Source of the DNA: Promethearchaeota archaeon
GTDB taxonomy: Archaea > Asgardarchaeota > Lokiarchaeia > Sigyniarchaeales > SOKP01
Assembly: GCA_019058425.1 (NCBI GenBank)
Contig: JAHPYZ010000006.1
Coordinates: forward strand, 1 to 60,110
Reading direction: 5' to 3'
Length of the DNA stretch: 60,110 nt
Made by a program: the position numbers and the translations under genes. This document shows, in pieces, positions 1-8,595 of the stretch. The notes under the pieces were generated by a model, which did not search any database, was not told the DNA's origin, and saw only the letters and a program-made list of their open reading frames with translations. The number at the start of each line of letters is the position of its first letter. The stretch's first letter is position 1.

Positions 1-2
1 AT

Positions 3-350
3 AATATGATTATTAACGAACAAATTACTAACTTATCTCAAGGTCAAATGCAGCTTCTAACCATTGCTCGTGCTGTTCTAGCAGATCCTAAAATTCTTAT
101 TCTTGATGAGGCTACTAGTTCTGTAGATACCCGAACTGAGATATTGATACAAAATGCTATGGATAAATTAATGGTAAACAGAACTAGTTTTATTATAGCT
201 CATAGATTATCAACGATTCATAATGCAGATCTTATTCTCGTGATAGATGAGGGAAATATAGTTGAACAAGGAACTCATGAAGAATTACTTGCAAGGAATG
301 GATTTTATGCAGACATTTATAATAGTCAATTTGTAAGTATAAAAAGATAA
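3..350 (+). CDS. ABC exporter ATP-binding domain, C-terminal fragment
   Basis: This is the end of an ABC transporter ATPase; the frame is open through the left edge of the window, so the Walker A part and any membrane domain lie outside. The visible part has the signature LSQGQ, where LSGGQ is usual, then Walker [10 protein letters not shown], the D-loop SVDTRTE and the H-loop IIAHRLST. The tail [13 protein letters not shown] is typical of multidrug/lipid exporters of the MsbA type. In that family ATP hydrolysis drives export across the membrane. The substrate cannot be told. An in-frame ATG at 6 is internal and not a start. Confidence 0.9.
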   Translation, partial: NMIINEQITNLSQGQMQLLTIARAVLADPKILILDEATSSVDTRTEILIQNAMDKLMVNRTSFIIAHRLSTIHNADLILVIDEGNIVEQGTHEELLARNGFYADIYNSQFVSIKR

Positions 351-472
351 AAAATTCTCTCAAAGAATTAAGGCAGGAACATTTCAGTATTTTAAGTTTC
401 AATGAATTAAAAAATATAATAGTTTATGTAAATTAACTATTATATCAATTAAAAACAGAACAATTGATTTGT

Positions 473-2194
473 ATGTTTAATTATCTAGATAAGAATGTAA
501 TTCAAGGCGTATGTAATTCAAACGAGTTTAAGGGGTGGTTACTCTCAAGACGATGGTTTGGAGACAAATCAGCTCTGTCAAATCTAGAATTTGAGATACA
601 ATTACAGTATTTTGAGAAAATTGAAGATAAAATCTTCTTGATAATAATTGAAATTAAGACTGCTTCATATTCTAAGACTTATTTTATTCCCTTAATTTAT
701 TATGAAAAAATTGAAGATGTTCTTGAAGCTAATGAGAAAACACATTCAAACATATTGCACCTTACAGAAAACACATTTAGCAAAAAAATAGCAATGACTG
801 TTGAAAATGAGCAAAAAATAATTACTCTCAATTTACTCGAGGCCGAATTTTGTCTTTTTTTCTGGAAGAAGTTGTTATTTGATGCAAGAATTTCTGAATC
901 ATTTCCAAAAATGAAATTAGATTTAACTCTTTATAGCAAACAATTCGAGGATGAATCTAACATGAAAAAAGTTCAAAATTTAATAGAAGCAGGGTTATAT
1001 CCTGATCGATATGAGCTTTCCTTGAATCAATTGGGGAAAGGAAATACTACTAATCTCTTATTTTTATTAACTATATCTAATAAAAGGGTTCCAAACCAAA
1101 AGGCAATTTCATATGTCTTAAAATCATATAAAGATTATTCTATAAGTTTAGAACCCTCAACATTATATGTTTTAGTAAAAAATAGATTTCCTAATGCTCC
1201 AAAAATTTATGGCACTATAAAGATCCAAGATAAAGAAACCGTAGGAATCATAGAAAATGTTCATAATGAAGGCAATTTAGGAGATATATATTGGAATGAA
1301 CTTAATGATATGATTAAAACAAAATTTAAGGATATTGATGACAACTATTCTAAACTTACTGAAAAATCAAATATCTCTAAATTGATTAAAGAAAATTGTG
1401 TGGAAACTATTAATGTATCTACAGAGATAGGAAATTACATAAGAAACTTACACAAATCATTAGTTTTACCCTCCCAAAGAGAATATGAATTAGAATCTAT
1501 GCCTAGTGAAAAATATCTTATGAATTATACCGAGAGATTAAATTCAATGATTTCGGATTTATTAAAACATATGGATGAGCAGCCAGAAAGTGCCTTTTTC
1601 AATTTACCAAAAATAAGAGCAATTCTAATAGATATTAAAGATATAATTGAAAATTTTCGTTCAGAATTCAAAGAATCAATTATACATATTCAACCTGTGC
1701 ATCAAGATTTACATATGGAACAAATTCTGTTCAATAAAGTTGATAACCGTTATAATTTTTACTTTATTGACTTTGAAGGTGACCCACAACTCTCTTTTAT
1801 TGAAAAGAAAGGTAAATTTCCTATTGAAAAAGATTTAGCTTCTTTTTTAAGAGCTTTGAGCTATATAAAATTTAATACATTACTTATATTTATTGAGAAA
1901 AATATTATTAAAAAAGAGAAATATGAAGTTCCAGAGGAAATACTTTATAATCTTTTTTTCAGAAGAGCTGCTCGACCTTTAAAAAAAATTCTAGATGTCG
2001 TTCTTAATGTTCTAAATGTGTGGGAGTCAAAATTAATAGGGAAAATACTTAAAAATTTAGAATCGGATTACATTCTAATTACTTATTTCTACATAGAAAG
2101 AGCTTTATATGAATTAAATTATGAAATTTTATATCGTCCGAATAAAACAATTATACCCATTTTAGGATTAAAAGAAATTATTGATAAAAGATAA
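473..2194 (+). CDS. Maltokinase-like sugar kinase (APH fold)
   Basis: Predicted cytoplasmic sugar kinase of the maltokinase (Mak/Pep2) type, which makes maltose 1-phosphate from maltose and ATP. The N-terminal cap carries RRWFGDK, the hallmark of the Mak N-cap domain. The catalytic loop HQDLHMEQ lies about 70% along the protein and the metal-binding DFEGDP follows about 20 residues later; both match Mak (HGDLHLGQ, DFEGEP) apart from the second loop residue. The length of about 570 residues is somewhat longer than usual. An upstream in-frame TTG at 464 is possible, but ATG at 473 is preferred; neither has a clear ribosome site. A GH57 enzyme 30 kb away fits alpha-glucan metabolism. Substrate is inferred. 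Confidence 0.75.
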   Translation: MFNYLDKNVIQGVCNSNEFKGWLLSRRWFGDKSALSNLEFEIQLQYFEKIEDKIFLIIIEIKTASYSKTYFIPLIYYEKIEDVLEANEKTHSNILHLTENTFSKKIAMTVENEQKIITLNLLEAEFCLFFWKKLLFDARISESFPKMKLDLTLYSKQFEDESNMKKVQNLIEAGLYPDRYELSLNQLGKGNTTNLLFLLTISNKRVPNQKAISYVLKSYKDYSISLEPSTLYVLVKNRFPNAPKIYGTIKIQDKETVGIIENVHNEGNLGDIYWNELNDMIKTKFKDIDDNYSKLTEKSNISKLIKENCVETINVSTEIGNYIRNLHKSLVLPSQREYELESMPSEKYLMNYTERLNSMISDLLKHMDEQPESAFFNLPKIRAILIDIKDIIENFRSEFKESIIHIQPVHQDLHMEQILFNKVDNRYNFYFIDFEGDPQLSFIEKKGKFPIEKDLASFLRALSYIKFNTLLIFIEKNIIKKEKYEVPEEILYNLFFRRAARPLKKILDVVLNVLNVWESKLIGKILKNLESDYILITYFYIERALYELNYEILYRPNKTIIPILGLKEIIDKR

Positions 2195-2207
2195 TTCCAT
2201 AATTTTT

Positions 2208-2873
2208 TTAACCTGTTTCACTTTCAAGTAGTTTAGCAAATTCAAAGGAATAATGTGATGATGATCGCTCAATAGGGGAAACTTTATTATTATAAGCTGT
2301 TCTGATTTTACTTTGAGTATCGATCTTTGATGATACCCAGTCTGAATTGAAGTCAGTAGGTTGATTAAAGATTCGCCAAGAAAATGCTTCTACAAATCTT
2401 TTTGGTCCAAACTTTTTTGATAATAAAATGTAGTTTTCATCATCAATAAATTTAGTAAAAAAACCTAAGTTGTCGCAAAAGTCTAGTTTATATTCGATAT
2501 CTTCTAATTTCCCATTAATTCTTGCAATATCATTAATGAAATTACCCAATTTATTTCCTAATTTTATTTGTTCCTCTTCAGATTCATTTTCTATTAGCTT
2601 CCTTAAATAACTTCTTTTTATAATAATAAAATCTCTATCATTTAATGATTTTATTGAACCTTTCTGTTTAATTATATATTTAGATAATTCCAAATAATTC
2701 CTGATGAAATCGGCTTTGGACATCCCCAATCTTTCTTTAAACTTATCAATATGAATATTTAATTCTTCTTCAATTCTAACAGTTATAACATTTGTCGATT
2801 CCTGCAGCTTACTTCTTCTCTCGGATATGGATTTCCTTGAGCTTGCAGATTTTGGGTTTGAATTAGGGGAAAT
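2208..2873 (-). CDS. Ribbon-helix-helix regulator with helical C-terminal domain; apparent ATT start
   Basis: Likely DNA-binding regulator. A ribbon-helix-helix domain reads VITVRIEEEL, then HIDKFKERLGMSKADFIRNY: a strand followed by two helices, as in CopG/Arc proteins. The rest, about 150 residues, is unrecognised and mostly helical. The first ATG/GTG/TTG in frame is TTG at 2729, in the middle of the RHH domain, so it cannot be the start of a working protein. The open frame runs back to a TAA at 2874-2876. Directly after that stop is ATT at 2871-2873, six bases behind the Shine-Dalgarno GAGGTG at 2880-2885. I take ATT as the start. The alternative is a decayed gene, since an in-frame ATG at 2892-2894 is cut off by the TAA. 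Confidence 0.6.
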   Translation of the reverse strand: MSPNSNPKSASSRKSISERRSKLQESTNVITVRIEEELNIHIDKFKERLGMSKADFIRNYLELSKYIIKQKGSIKSLNDRDFIIIKRSYLRKLIENESEEEQIKLGNKLGNFINDIARINGKLEDIEYKLDFCDNLGFFTKFIDDENYILLSKKFGPKRFVEAFSWRIFNQPTDFNSDWVSSKIDTQSKIRTAYNNKVSPIERSSSHYSFEFAKLLESETG

Positions 2874-3446
2874 TTATAACACCTCAACTTTCATTAGTAG
2901 TATTTTTTGTATGCATTAAGCAACATATGTAATATTAGTAACATAAAAATATAAATGATTGTGTTTTACATTTTTTTTCAAAAATGATCAAAGACTAAAC
3001 ACATATATAGCATATTTATTATTACATTGTTAATCAAATTATCATAAACAAACCTTTTATATATTAAAAATCGTTTAAATTCTAATAGTCACACTTTAAT
3101 CTAAATTTAACAAAAAAAGTATGTTTATTTAAATATATAAATTAATTACATATAGATATTAATCTTAAATTAGAATAGTTCTTCATATTCATAAAAAAGT
3201 TCAATTATTCTAAAATTAACTGAAATTGAAATAATTCTAAAAGGTTTTTTATAACTTATGTTTCGAGTTTTTAAATTTTATTTTTTAATTTTAAAACAAA
3301 AAGAATAAAAAATTACAAAAAAACAATATGAAAATAAGATAAAATCCTAAACTGTGTAATAGTGGGAATTAAATGGAATTTTTAATAGGTTTTGGGCGAA
3401 ATTTTAATATTTTTAAAATTATTGTTATTTAATAGTTGTGATCAAA

Positions 3447-3468
3447 ATTAGCGCTCAAAGACGCTAAT
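3447..3468. repeat. Perfect 7-bp inverted repeat
   Basis: ATTAGCG and CGCTAAT flank an 8-base loop. It is one of the few GC-containing patches in this intergenic region. It could be an operator for a neighbouring regulator or an RNA hairpin; no function is assigned. Confidence 0.35.
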
Positions 3469-3697
3469 ATAAAAGGTGATTCCCCAAAATAGGAAATACG
3501 TTTTAACTATTAGACTTTAAGGATTAAGGAAATATCTAATTTTATTAAAAGAATAGTTTATTAAATAAATAATCCCAAATATAAAAATAAGAATTAGTTA
3601 ATTTTAATATCAAATGTATACAATGTATTCTATTGCACTCATGAGTTACAAATAAAACACAAGGTAAATATAAATACCGTCAAAAATATTGGTTTAG

Positions 3698-3707
3698 TGT
3701 ATATAAC
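3698..3707 (+). promoter_or_regulatory. TATA-like box upstream of the ArsR-like gene
   Basis: TGTATATAAC lies about 35-44 bases before the ATG at 3742. That is right for an archaeal TATA box with a short or absent leader. No upstream BRE purine stretch is clear. Confidence 0.35.
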
Positions 3708-3741
3708 CATTAGAAATATATTAAGGGTTGGATAAAAAGTC

Positions 3742-4065
3742 ATGGAAATTTCACAAACTGGTATTTTAGAAGTAAATTTGCAGAATAAATCTGAATCTAT
3801 ATCCATAAAAACAGATGATCAGATTGAAAAGATTGTAAAAGCCCTCTCATCACGAACAAGGCGTCAAATACTTCATCATATTCAAGAAGAACCGATGGAT
3901 GTTTCGAATATTGCAGCAAGTTTATCTATGACTGAAGCAAATATTTCTGCCCAGATTAAAAAGCTAGAAGAAGCAGGATTAATTACTTGCGATTATGCAT
4001 CTGGTGACCATGGGGTTCGCAAAATTAGCAAGTTAAAATTTAATAAACTAATTATTGAGTTTTAG
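3742..4065 (+). CDS. ArsR-type winged-helix regulator
   Basis: Small DNA-binding protein with a winged-helix domain of the ArsR type at about residues 29-95. The opening helix reads VKALSSRTRRQILHHI, the helix-turn-helix is VSNIAASLSMTEANISAQIKKL, split here by the turn, and a wing follows (GVRKISKLKF). The first 28 residues form an extra strand-rich arm. The usual metal-binding cysteine pair (ELCVCDL) is absent, so metal sensing is not supported. It is divergent from the RHH regulator across a long intergenic region and convergent with the radical SAM gene. Target genes are unknown. Confidence 0.8.
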   Translation: MEISQTGILEVNLQNKSESISIKTDDQIEKIVKALSSRTRRQILHHIQEEPMDVSNIAASLSMTEANISAQIKKLEEAGLITCDYASGDHGVRKISKLKFNKLIIEF

Positions 4066-4086
4066 ATATAAAACTTTCTTTTTGGT

Positions 4087-5670
4087 CTATTCGACAATTT
4101 TTACAGGTATCGGTGCTTTTTTTGTTAAGATTAACTTCTCAACTTCTTTTTCAATTCCATTAATTTTCTCATACGTTTTATAGTTCCCATTTTTCGCTTG
4201 ATTCATTAATTCTTTCATTTCTTCAGATATATTTGACTGTGACATTCCCATTGAAAGAAGCATCTCTCTTCCACTCTTAATCACCGTTTTAGCAAATCTT
4301 GGAATATTTCTCCCCATCCAATTAAAATTTCCAAATGGATTAGTGTATCTTTTTATGAGCATTTTAAGCCACCCTTTATGAAGATAATATGCAGAATATG
4401 CTTCACCAACTAATTGATAAATTTCATTATTGGTTAGTTGTTCTGTACGCATCATAGAATGAAACAAATCATAATGTCTATAATCATTGCTGGTAATCAT
4501 TTTTTTCTCTGACATTTCATTATAGAAATCAGTTCCTGGAAATGCAGTAATGGGTGTGAATTGGATACAGGTAAGATTGAGTGATCTAGCAAATTGAATA
4601 TTTTGTCTAACCATTGACACAGTTTCTCCTGGAAATCCAATGATCACACCTCCAAAAATTGAAATTCCACGATCCTGAAGTGATGAGACCACATGTTTTA
4701 CCATTTGAGGAGTGGTATTTTGTTTATTCATTGCATCAAGACTTTGTTGATGAACTGATTCAATCCCAAGAAATACTTGTCTCATTCCTGCTTTATGCAT
4801 TAAATCAATTAAACCAGGATTTCTGTATAGTGTATCAACTCTAGATTGGCAAGAGAAAAACATTTTATTTGGAATACCTGACCGAATAATAGTTTCAAGT
4901 ATCTCTCTTGTTCGTTTTATTTTAATGGTAAAATTATCTTCACAGAAAAAGATAAAATCATTTTTCCAATCAATATCATAGATTTCTTGCATTATACGTT
5001 TAGTAGATTTTGTTCTGTAAGTAACAGGACGATCTGGATTTCTCCACATTTTTATTATACAACAGAATTTACAATTATGTGGACAACCTCGAGACGTTTC
5101 AAGTTGAGCGACTCTTGCGCCTAAATAAACATATTTCTTATCATCTAGCAAGTCCCTACGAGGCATAGGAAAATTGTCCAAATTTAGTTCTAATTTTCGA
5201 TCTTTATTATGAAGAACTTGCCCTTCTTTATTTTTATAAGAAATTCCATCAATATTTCTTAATACCCTATTACTCGGATTTCCATCGATATAATCAATAA
5301 GTTCACGAAATGTGTGCTCTCCTTCACCACGGACAGCATAATCTACTGCAGGATGCTTTGCCACAAATTCAGGAGCTAATGTTGGTTGATACCCTCCAAT
5401 AATTGTGGTACAACCGTGCTCTTTTGCCATTTGAGCCACTTCAAATGCATGTGAAATTTGTGGTGTCATACTTGTGAGAGCTACAACATCACTCTTATTC
5501 AATAATGAACGGAATTTTTTCTCATTATATTTGTGAACCTTAAAATCGAATAGGGTTGCATCATGTTCTGGAACCATTGCTGCAATTGATATTAAGCTTA
5601 AAGGAGGTCCCTTGATTATTGCATCAAGACCTGAACTTAACCGGGCAGGATTAACATATAAAATCTTCAA
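4087..5670 (-). CDS. B12-binding domain radical SAM protein
   Basis: Cobalamin-dependent radical SAM enzyme of the BchE/hopanoid-methylase class. Residues 1-130 look like a B12-binding Rossmann domain (MKILYVNPAR, IIGGYQPTLAPEF, VRGEGEHTF). The radical SAM domain follows with the cluster ligands C196, C200 and C203 in GCPHNCKFC. A C-terminal helical tail of about 100 residues ends the protein. Members methylate unactivated carbons or rearrange lipids and cofactors; the substrate here is unknown. The start is TTG, ten bases after a GAGG ribosome site. It stands alone, so context does not suggest a pathway. Confidence 0.85.
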   Translation of the reverse strand: MKILYVNPARLSSGLDAIIKGPPLSLISIAAMVPEHDATLFDFKVHKYNEKKFRSLLNKSDVVALTSMTPQISHAFEVAQMAKEHGCTTIIGGYQPTLAPEFVAKHPAVDYAVRGEGEHTFRELIDYIDGNPSNRVLRNIDGISYKNKEGQVLHNKDRKLELNLDNFPMPRRDLLDDKKYVYLGARVAQLETSRGCPHNCKFCCIIKMWRNPDRPVTYRTKSTKRIMQEIYDIDWKNDFIFFCEDNFTIKIKRTREILETIIRSGIPNKMFFSCQSRVDTLYRNPGLIDLMHKAGMRQVFLGIESVHQQSLDAMNKQNTTPQMVKHVVSSLQDRGISIFGGVIIGFPGETVSMVRQNIQFARSLNLTCIQFTPITAFPGTDFYNEMSEKKMITSNDYRHYDLFHSMMRTEQLTNNEIYQLVGEAYSAYYLHKGWLKMLIKRYTNPFGNFNWMGRNIPRFAKTVIKSGREMLLSMGMSQSNISEEMKELMNQAKNGNYKTYEKINGIEKEVEKLILTKKAPIPVKIVE

Positions 5671-5991
5671 TTTTCTAATTCCTCATTTTTAGTATTTTTA
5701 GTTAAAAACCTAATCTCCACTATCCATAAATATAATTGAGTAATATGAATAGAGGACAAGTAAGCCAGAGAAACCTTGAATGATTTCTCAATAACTAAAG
5801 CCTTATGTATTAAAAATCATTACATACTTTTAAACTTTTTGTTGAATCTACATAGTGAAAAAAACATCCAAAGAAGTCGGAAAATCGAGTTTTTAAAAAT
5901 TACTATTTTTTGGAAAACCCTACAACTTCTTGTGAAATGATAGAAGAAGGTTATAATAAGGGTGCTTGCAAAGTTATACTGAATTTTATTT
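5671..5991. other. 321-bp intergenic region upstream of the radical SAM gene
   Basis: AT-rich non-coding stretch between the 3' end of the TPR gene and the start of the radical SAM gene, both on the minus strand. It must hold the terminator of the first and promoter of the second. I see no open frame, RNA gene or strong hairpin in it. Confidence 0.5.
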
Positions 5992-7131
5992 TTATCCAAA
6001 ATATGAAATTAGCGTATTTTTTATCATTTCAAAATGACCTAAATGTGTTTTAGAAAGGTCATCTAATGATTCTCTAATTCCTAATTTTTCGATTCTTTGA
6101 GTTATCTTATAATATGGTGATCCTTTGATTTCTTTTACTAAAGTCTTATTGCTCTCCATATTTTCTAATAAGAACTCATTTGGATTTATTTGATGAATGC
6201 CAAGCATACCTTGAATAATAGAAATTAACATTGTATCAAAAGATATTCTTAAAATTAATTCATGATCAAAATCTGACTTTATTGGAAGAAGATAAGACTT
6301 CAGCATTGAAATTGATTCTTTAAAAAGATTAAATGATTCATTGCCAAGTTCTTTAATCCTCTCATTTTGAGTACGATTTTCTGAGGCTCTTAAACATAAT
6401 GCTGATACGGTTTGATATTCTGCAACAAAATGGATGAACCGTGCTTTCGCATTAAGTAATGTATTCTTAGACTCTTCTTCGTCTATTAAATTATCTAAAT
6501 CATTCAATGCTTTCCTAAAATGAGTAGCAATTTCAAAAAATTTTTCAGCAGAAGCTTCAAATTCTCCATTAGATAATAAATTGTATGCATTTTTTTCCTC
6601 TAATTCATACAATTCATCAAATTTGTGTATTTTCATTACTGCTTTTAATATTAATCGTTTACCTACGTCTTTTTTAATTCTGGATCGCTCAAAAGATTCT
6701 CCTGCTTTTAAAAGGAGCACTGAAGCTAAATTTCTATATTCTTCGGGATCTGTTTTATATAAATATTCTGAAGCACTTTGCCAAGATTCTCCTGCAGTCT
6801 CCCAATCATGCATTCTAAAAGCCACATTTCCTAATTGAATTAACAATTTAGCAGATACTTCATATAATTTTAATTCTTCAGTTTTTCTTATTATAGACTT
6901 CAATCTATAAACAGCTTGAATATTATTCTTAACTTTTGAGATTATATGAGTGATCCGTATAAATAATTCATCTAATTTAATATAACTCCCAAGATCAAGA
7001 TAGATTGAAGCAGCTTTCTCATAAAATTTGATAGCATCTTCTCCCTTCCCACGATCTACTAGAGTTTCTGCTTGATCTATTAACCTTACAGCTTCTAACT
7101 CTTTCTCATCACTATAGCGATTGTTAATCAT
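5992..7131 (-). CDS. TPR/SNAP-like helical repeat protein
   Basis: Cytoplasmic alpha-solenoid protein of 379 residues. Successive helix pairs have TPR character, for example DAIKFYEKAASIYLDLGSY near residue 40 and WETAGESWQSASEYLYK near 115. The spacing and the phrase pattern recall alpha-SNAP-like solenoids, but I cannot claim a SNAP. No catalytic motif or membrane segment is visible. Such proteins are scaffolds for protein complexes. The start ATG has a strong ribosome site, AAGGAG, six bases upstream. The next gene downstream is the radical SAM gene, 321 bp away, so they are probably not one operon. Confidence 0.7.
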   Translation of the reverse strand: MINNRYSDEKELEAVRLIDQAETLVDRGKGEDAIKFYEKAASIYLDLGSYIKLDELFIRITHIISKVKNNIQAVYRLKSIIRKTEELKLYEVSAKLLIQLGNVAFRMHDWETAGESWQSASEYLYKTDPEEYRNLASVLLLKAGESFERSRIKKDVGKRLILKAVMKIHKFDELYELEEKNAYNLLSNGEFEASAEKFFEIATHFRKALNDLDNLIDEEESKNTLLNAKARFIHFVAEYQTVSALCLRASENRTQNERIKELGNESFNLFKESISMLKSYLLPIKSDFDHELILRISFDTMLISIIQGMLGIHQINPNEFLLENMESNKTLVKEIKGSPYYKITQRIEKLGIRESLDDLSKTHLGHFEMIKNTLISYFG

Positions 7132-7298
7132 ATTATTCTCCTTAAATATGAAGTATTTAGTAAATAATTAATTCAATTTAAAGTTCTATACAAATTACAT
7201 AGACTTAATTAAGATATTAAAACCTTTGTTTTAATAGCTTTCTATCAAAAATTGTAACTCTACACATCTATACGATTAAATTTAAAAGTGAGATTTAG

Positions 7299-8183
7299 TT
7301 AAAATTGTTTAAAGAGTTTTATATTTCTACTTTTTGTTATCTTTCTGAATTCTATTGATTGATATGTCGATGAAAATGATTCCTTTGCATCTTCAATAGC
7401 ACCATAAAAAATGTAATTAGAAAACCAGGCTACAATAAACATAATACTAGCCCTCCTATATCTTGTATGAAATTTGATATTTAAACGTGGAGAAGAATAT
7501 TGAAAAAGAAAAAGATTTGGTGCCGTACCAACTGGAAGCTTTAATGAGGTTCGTACTAATTCGTTTGTTTCTAGGATATGTGCTAGACTTTCTAAATCTA
7601 TAACTCCACCATCAATCCAGAGTTTTTCTACACCAATTTTATATAATCCCTCTAATAAGTTCTGGTTGTTTGGTTGATTTCGTTCAGTAAGATAAGTATA
7701 CCTTTGGGTTGAAGTCATATTTACTGAGCCAAGTATTAGAATTACAACAGACTGTATTTTGTTATTCTTAACAATTTCAATTTCTTTCTTGTTCTTTAGA
7801 TTTGAAACCGTATTATAAATGTATTGATCTGGTTTAATCCCATGTTCAGAAAGGTATTCAATTCCAGCTACTCTTGATTCAAAATTTCCACCAAGAACAA
7901 ATGGAGGTGAATAATGATCAAGATAAAATTCCAGATAATTGACCATTGATTTAGGTGTCGTAGCAGAAATTTCTATTAGACTAGGAATTTTGTATTTTTC
8001 AGATAATGATATATGATTATCAATTCGTTTAGTTGCTTTTGACTCATTGAAAATTTCTGGATTTTTCCTATCAACTATAGATTGATTCTGATAAAACATA
8101 GTGCCGATTAATACTGGAGGTAATTCAAAGTTTCCTTTTCCTACCTTTATAATCCCATAAGAATAATAATCAGAATCACTCAT
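7299..8183 (-). CDS. MtrH-like tetrahydropterin methyltransferase
   Basis: Resembles MtrH, the subunit of methyl-tetrahydromethanopterin:coenzyme M methyltransferase that moves the methyl group from the pterin to a corrinoid. Matching blocks are GTMFYQNQSIVDR at residues 28-40, EISATTPKSMVNYLEFYLD near 71-89, PPFVLGGNFESRVAGIEYL and YIYNTVSN. The length (294) is close to MtrH. No other mtr subunit and no corrinoid protein is nearby. It may therefore serve another corrinoid methyl transfer, for example in methylated-compound use or in feeding the acetyl-CoA pathway with CdhA, encoded 4 kb away. Acceptor is unknown. No ribosome site precedes the ATG, which suggests a leaderless message. Confidence 0.8.
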   Translation of the reverse strand: MSDSDYYSYGIIKVGKGNFELPPVLIGTMFYQNQSIVDRKNPEIFNESKATKRIDNHISLSEKYKIPSLIEISATTPKSMVNYLEFYLDHYSPPFVLGGNFESRVAGIEYLSEHGIKPDQYIYNTVSNLKNKKEIEIVKNNKIQSVVILILGSVNMTSTQRYTYLTERNQPNNQNLLEGLYKIGVEKLWIDGGVIDLESLAHILETNELVRTSLKLPVGTAPNLFLFQYSSPRLNIKFHTRYRRASIMFIVAWFSNYIFYGAIEDAKESFSSTYQSIEFRKITKSRNIKLFKQF

Positions 8184-8340
8184 TTTTGATCAGTTAATTA
8201 GTTTGATATTTAAATTAGGATTGAAGAACTATTTAAACTGCTTGATTTTTCTAATTTCAAATTTATACTTAAATAAGAGGAATTAAATGTCAAAAAACTA
8301 TTATTTAAACTAACTCTTAAAAAATTTAAATTTATGAATA

Positions 8341-8589
8341 ATGAGTGAAGATAAAATATCTCATGTTAATGTTGCAGCGTACTTCTTAGCACAAAAAGGA
8401 TATACTTACGATAAGTTATGTTGGATGCTTGCTGAACGAAAATTACTTATTCAAAAAGACCCAAAATATAACCATGAAGATAGGATTAAAGAGAAAGCAG
8501 CCGAAATCTTTTTTTCCGGCCCTAGCTATGATGTGTTATGTTATTTGATATCAGAAATAGATATTTTGATAAGAACAGGAAAGAAATAA
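8341..8589 (+). CDS. Small protein with two internal repeats
   Basis: An 82-residue protein that I do not recognise by name. It consists of two similar halves. The first has VAAYFLAQKGYTYDKLCWML followed by AERKLL; the second has KAAEIFFSGPSYDVLCYL followed by ISEIDIL. The shared pattern is an alanine-rich helix, glycine, [ST]-Y-D-x-L-C-[WY]-[ML] and a final helix. It faintly recalls DUF2934. No signal peptide or membrane segment is present. It is convergent with the vWA/RING gene, only six bases apart at their stops. The gene is probably real because of the internal repeat and clean start. Confidence 0.6.
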   Translation: MSEDKISHVNVAAYFLAQKGYTYDKLCWMLAERKLLIQKDPKYNHEDRIKEKAAEIFFSGPSYDVLCYLISEIDILIRTGKK

Positions 8590-8595
8590 TTAGCA

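Larger units (their letters stand above)
2874..3741. other. 868-bp AT-rich divergent intergenic region
   Basis: A long, extremely AT-rich stretch between two divergent regulator genes. No open frame with coding character was found on either strand, and no tRNA-like or CRISPR-like structure. It must hold the promoters of both regulators. A perfect 7-bp hairpin (3447-3468) and a TATA-like box before the ArsR gene are listed separately. Confidence 0.6.

Noticed and set aside
2871..2894. Stop-codon read-through or recoding of TAA in the RHH gene
   Set aside because: TAA ends many other genes here, and a ribosome site plus ATT directly after the TAA gives a simpler account. Kept only as an alternative.
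5992..7131. Calling the solenoid protein an alpha-SNAP homolog
   Set aside because: The helix-pair pattern is similar, but no SNAP-specific residues can be pointed to; TPR-like is the safe call.
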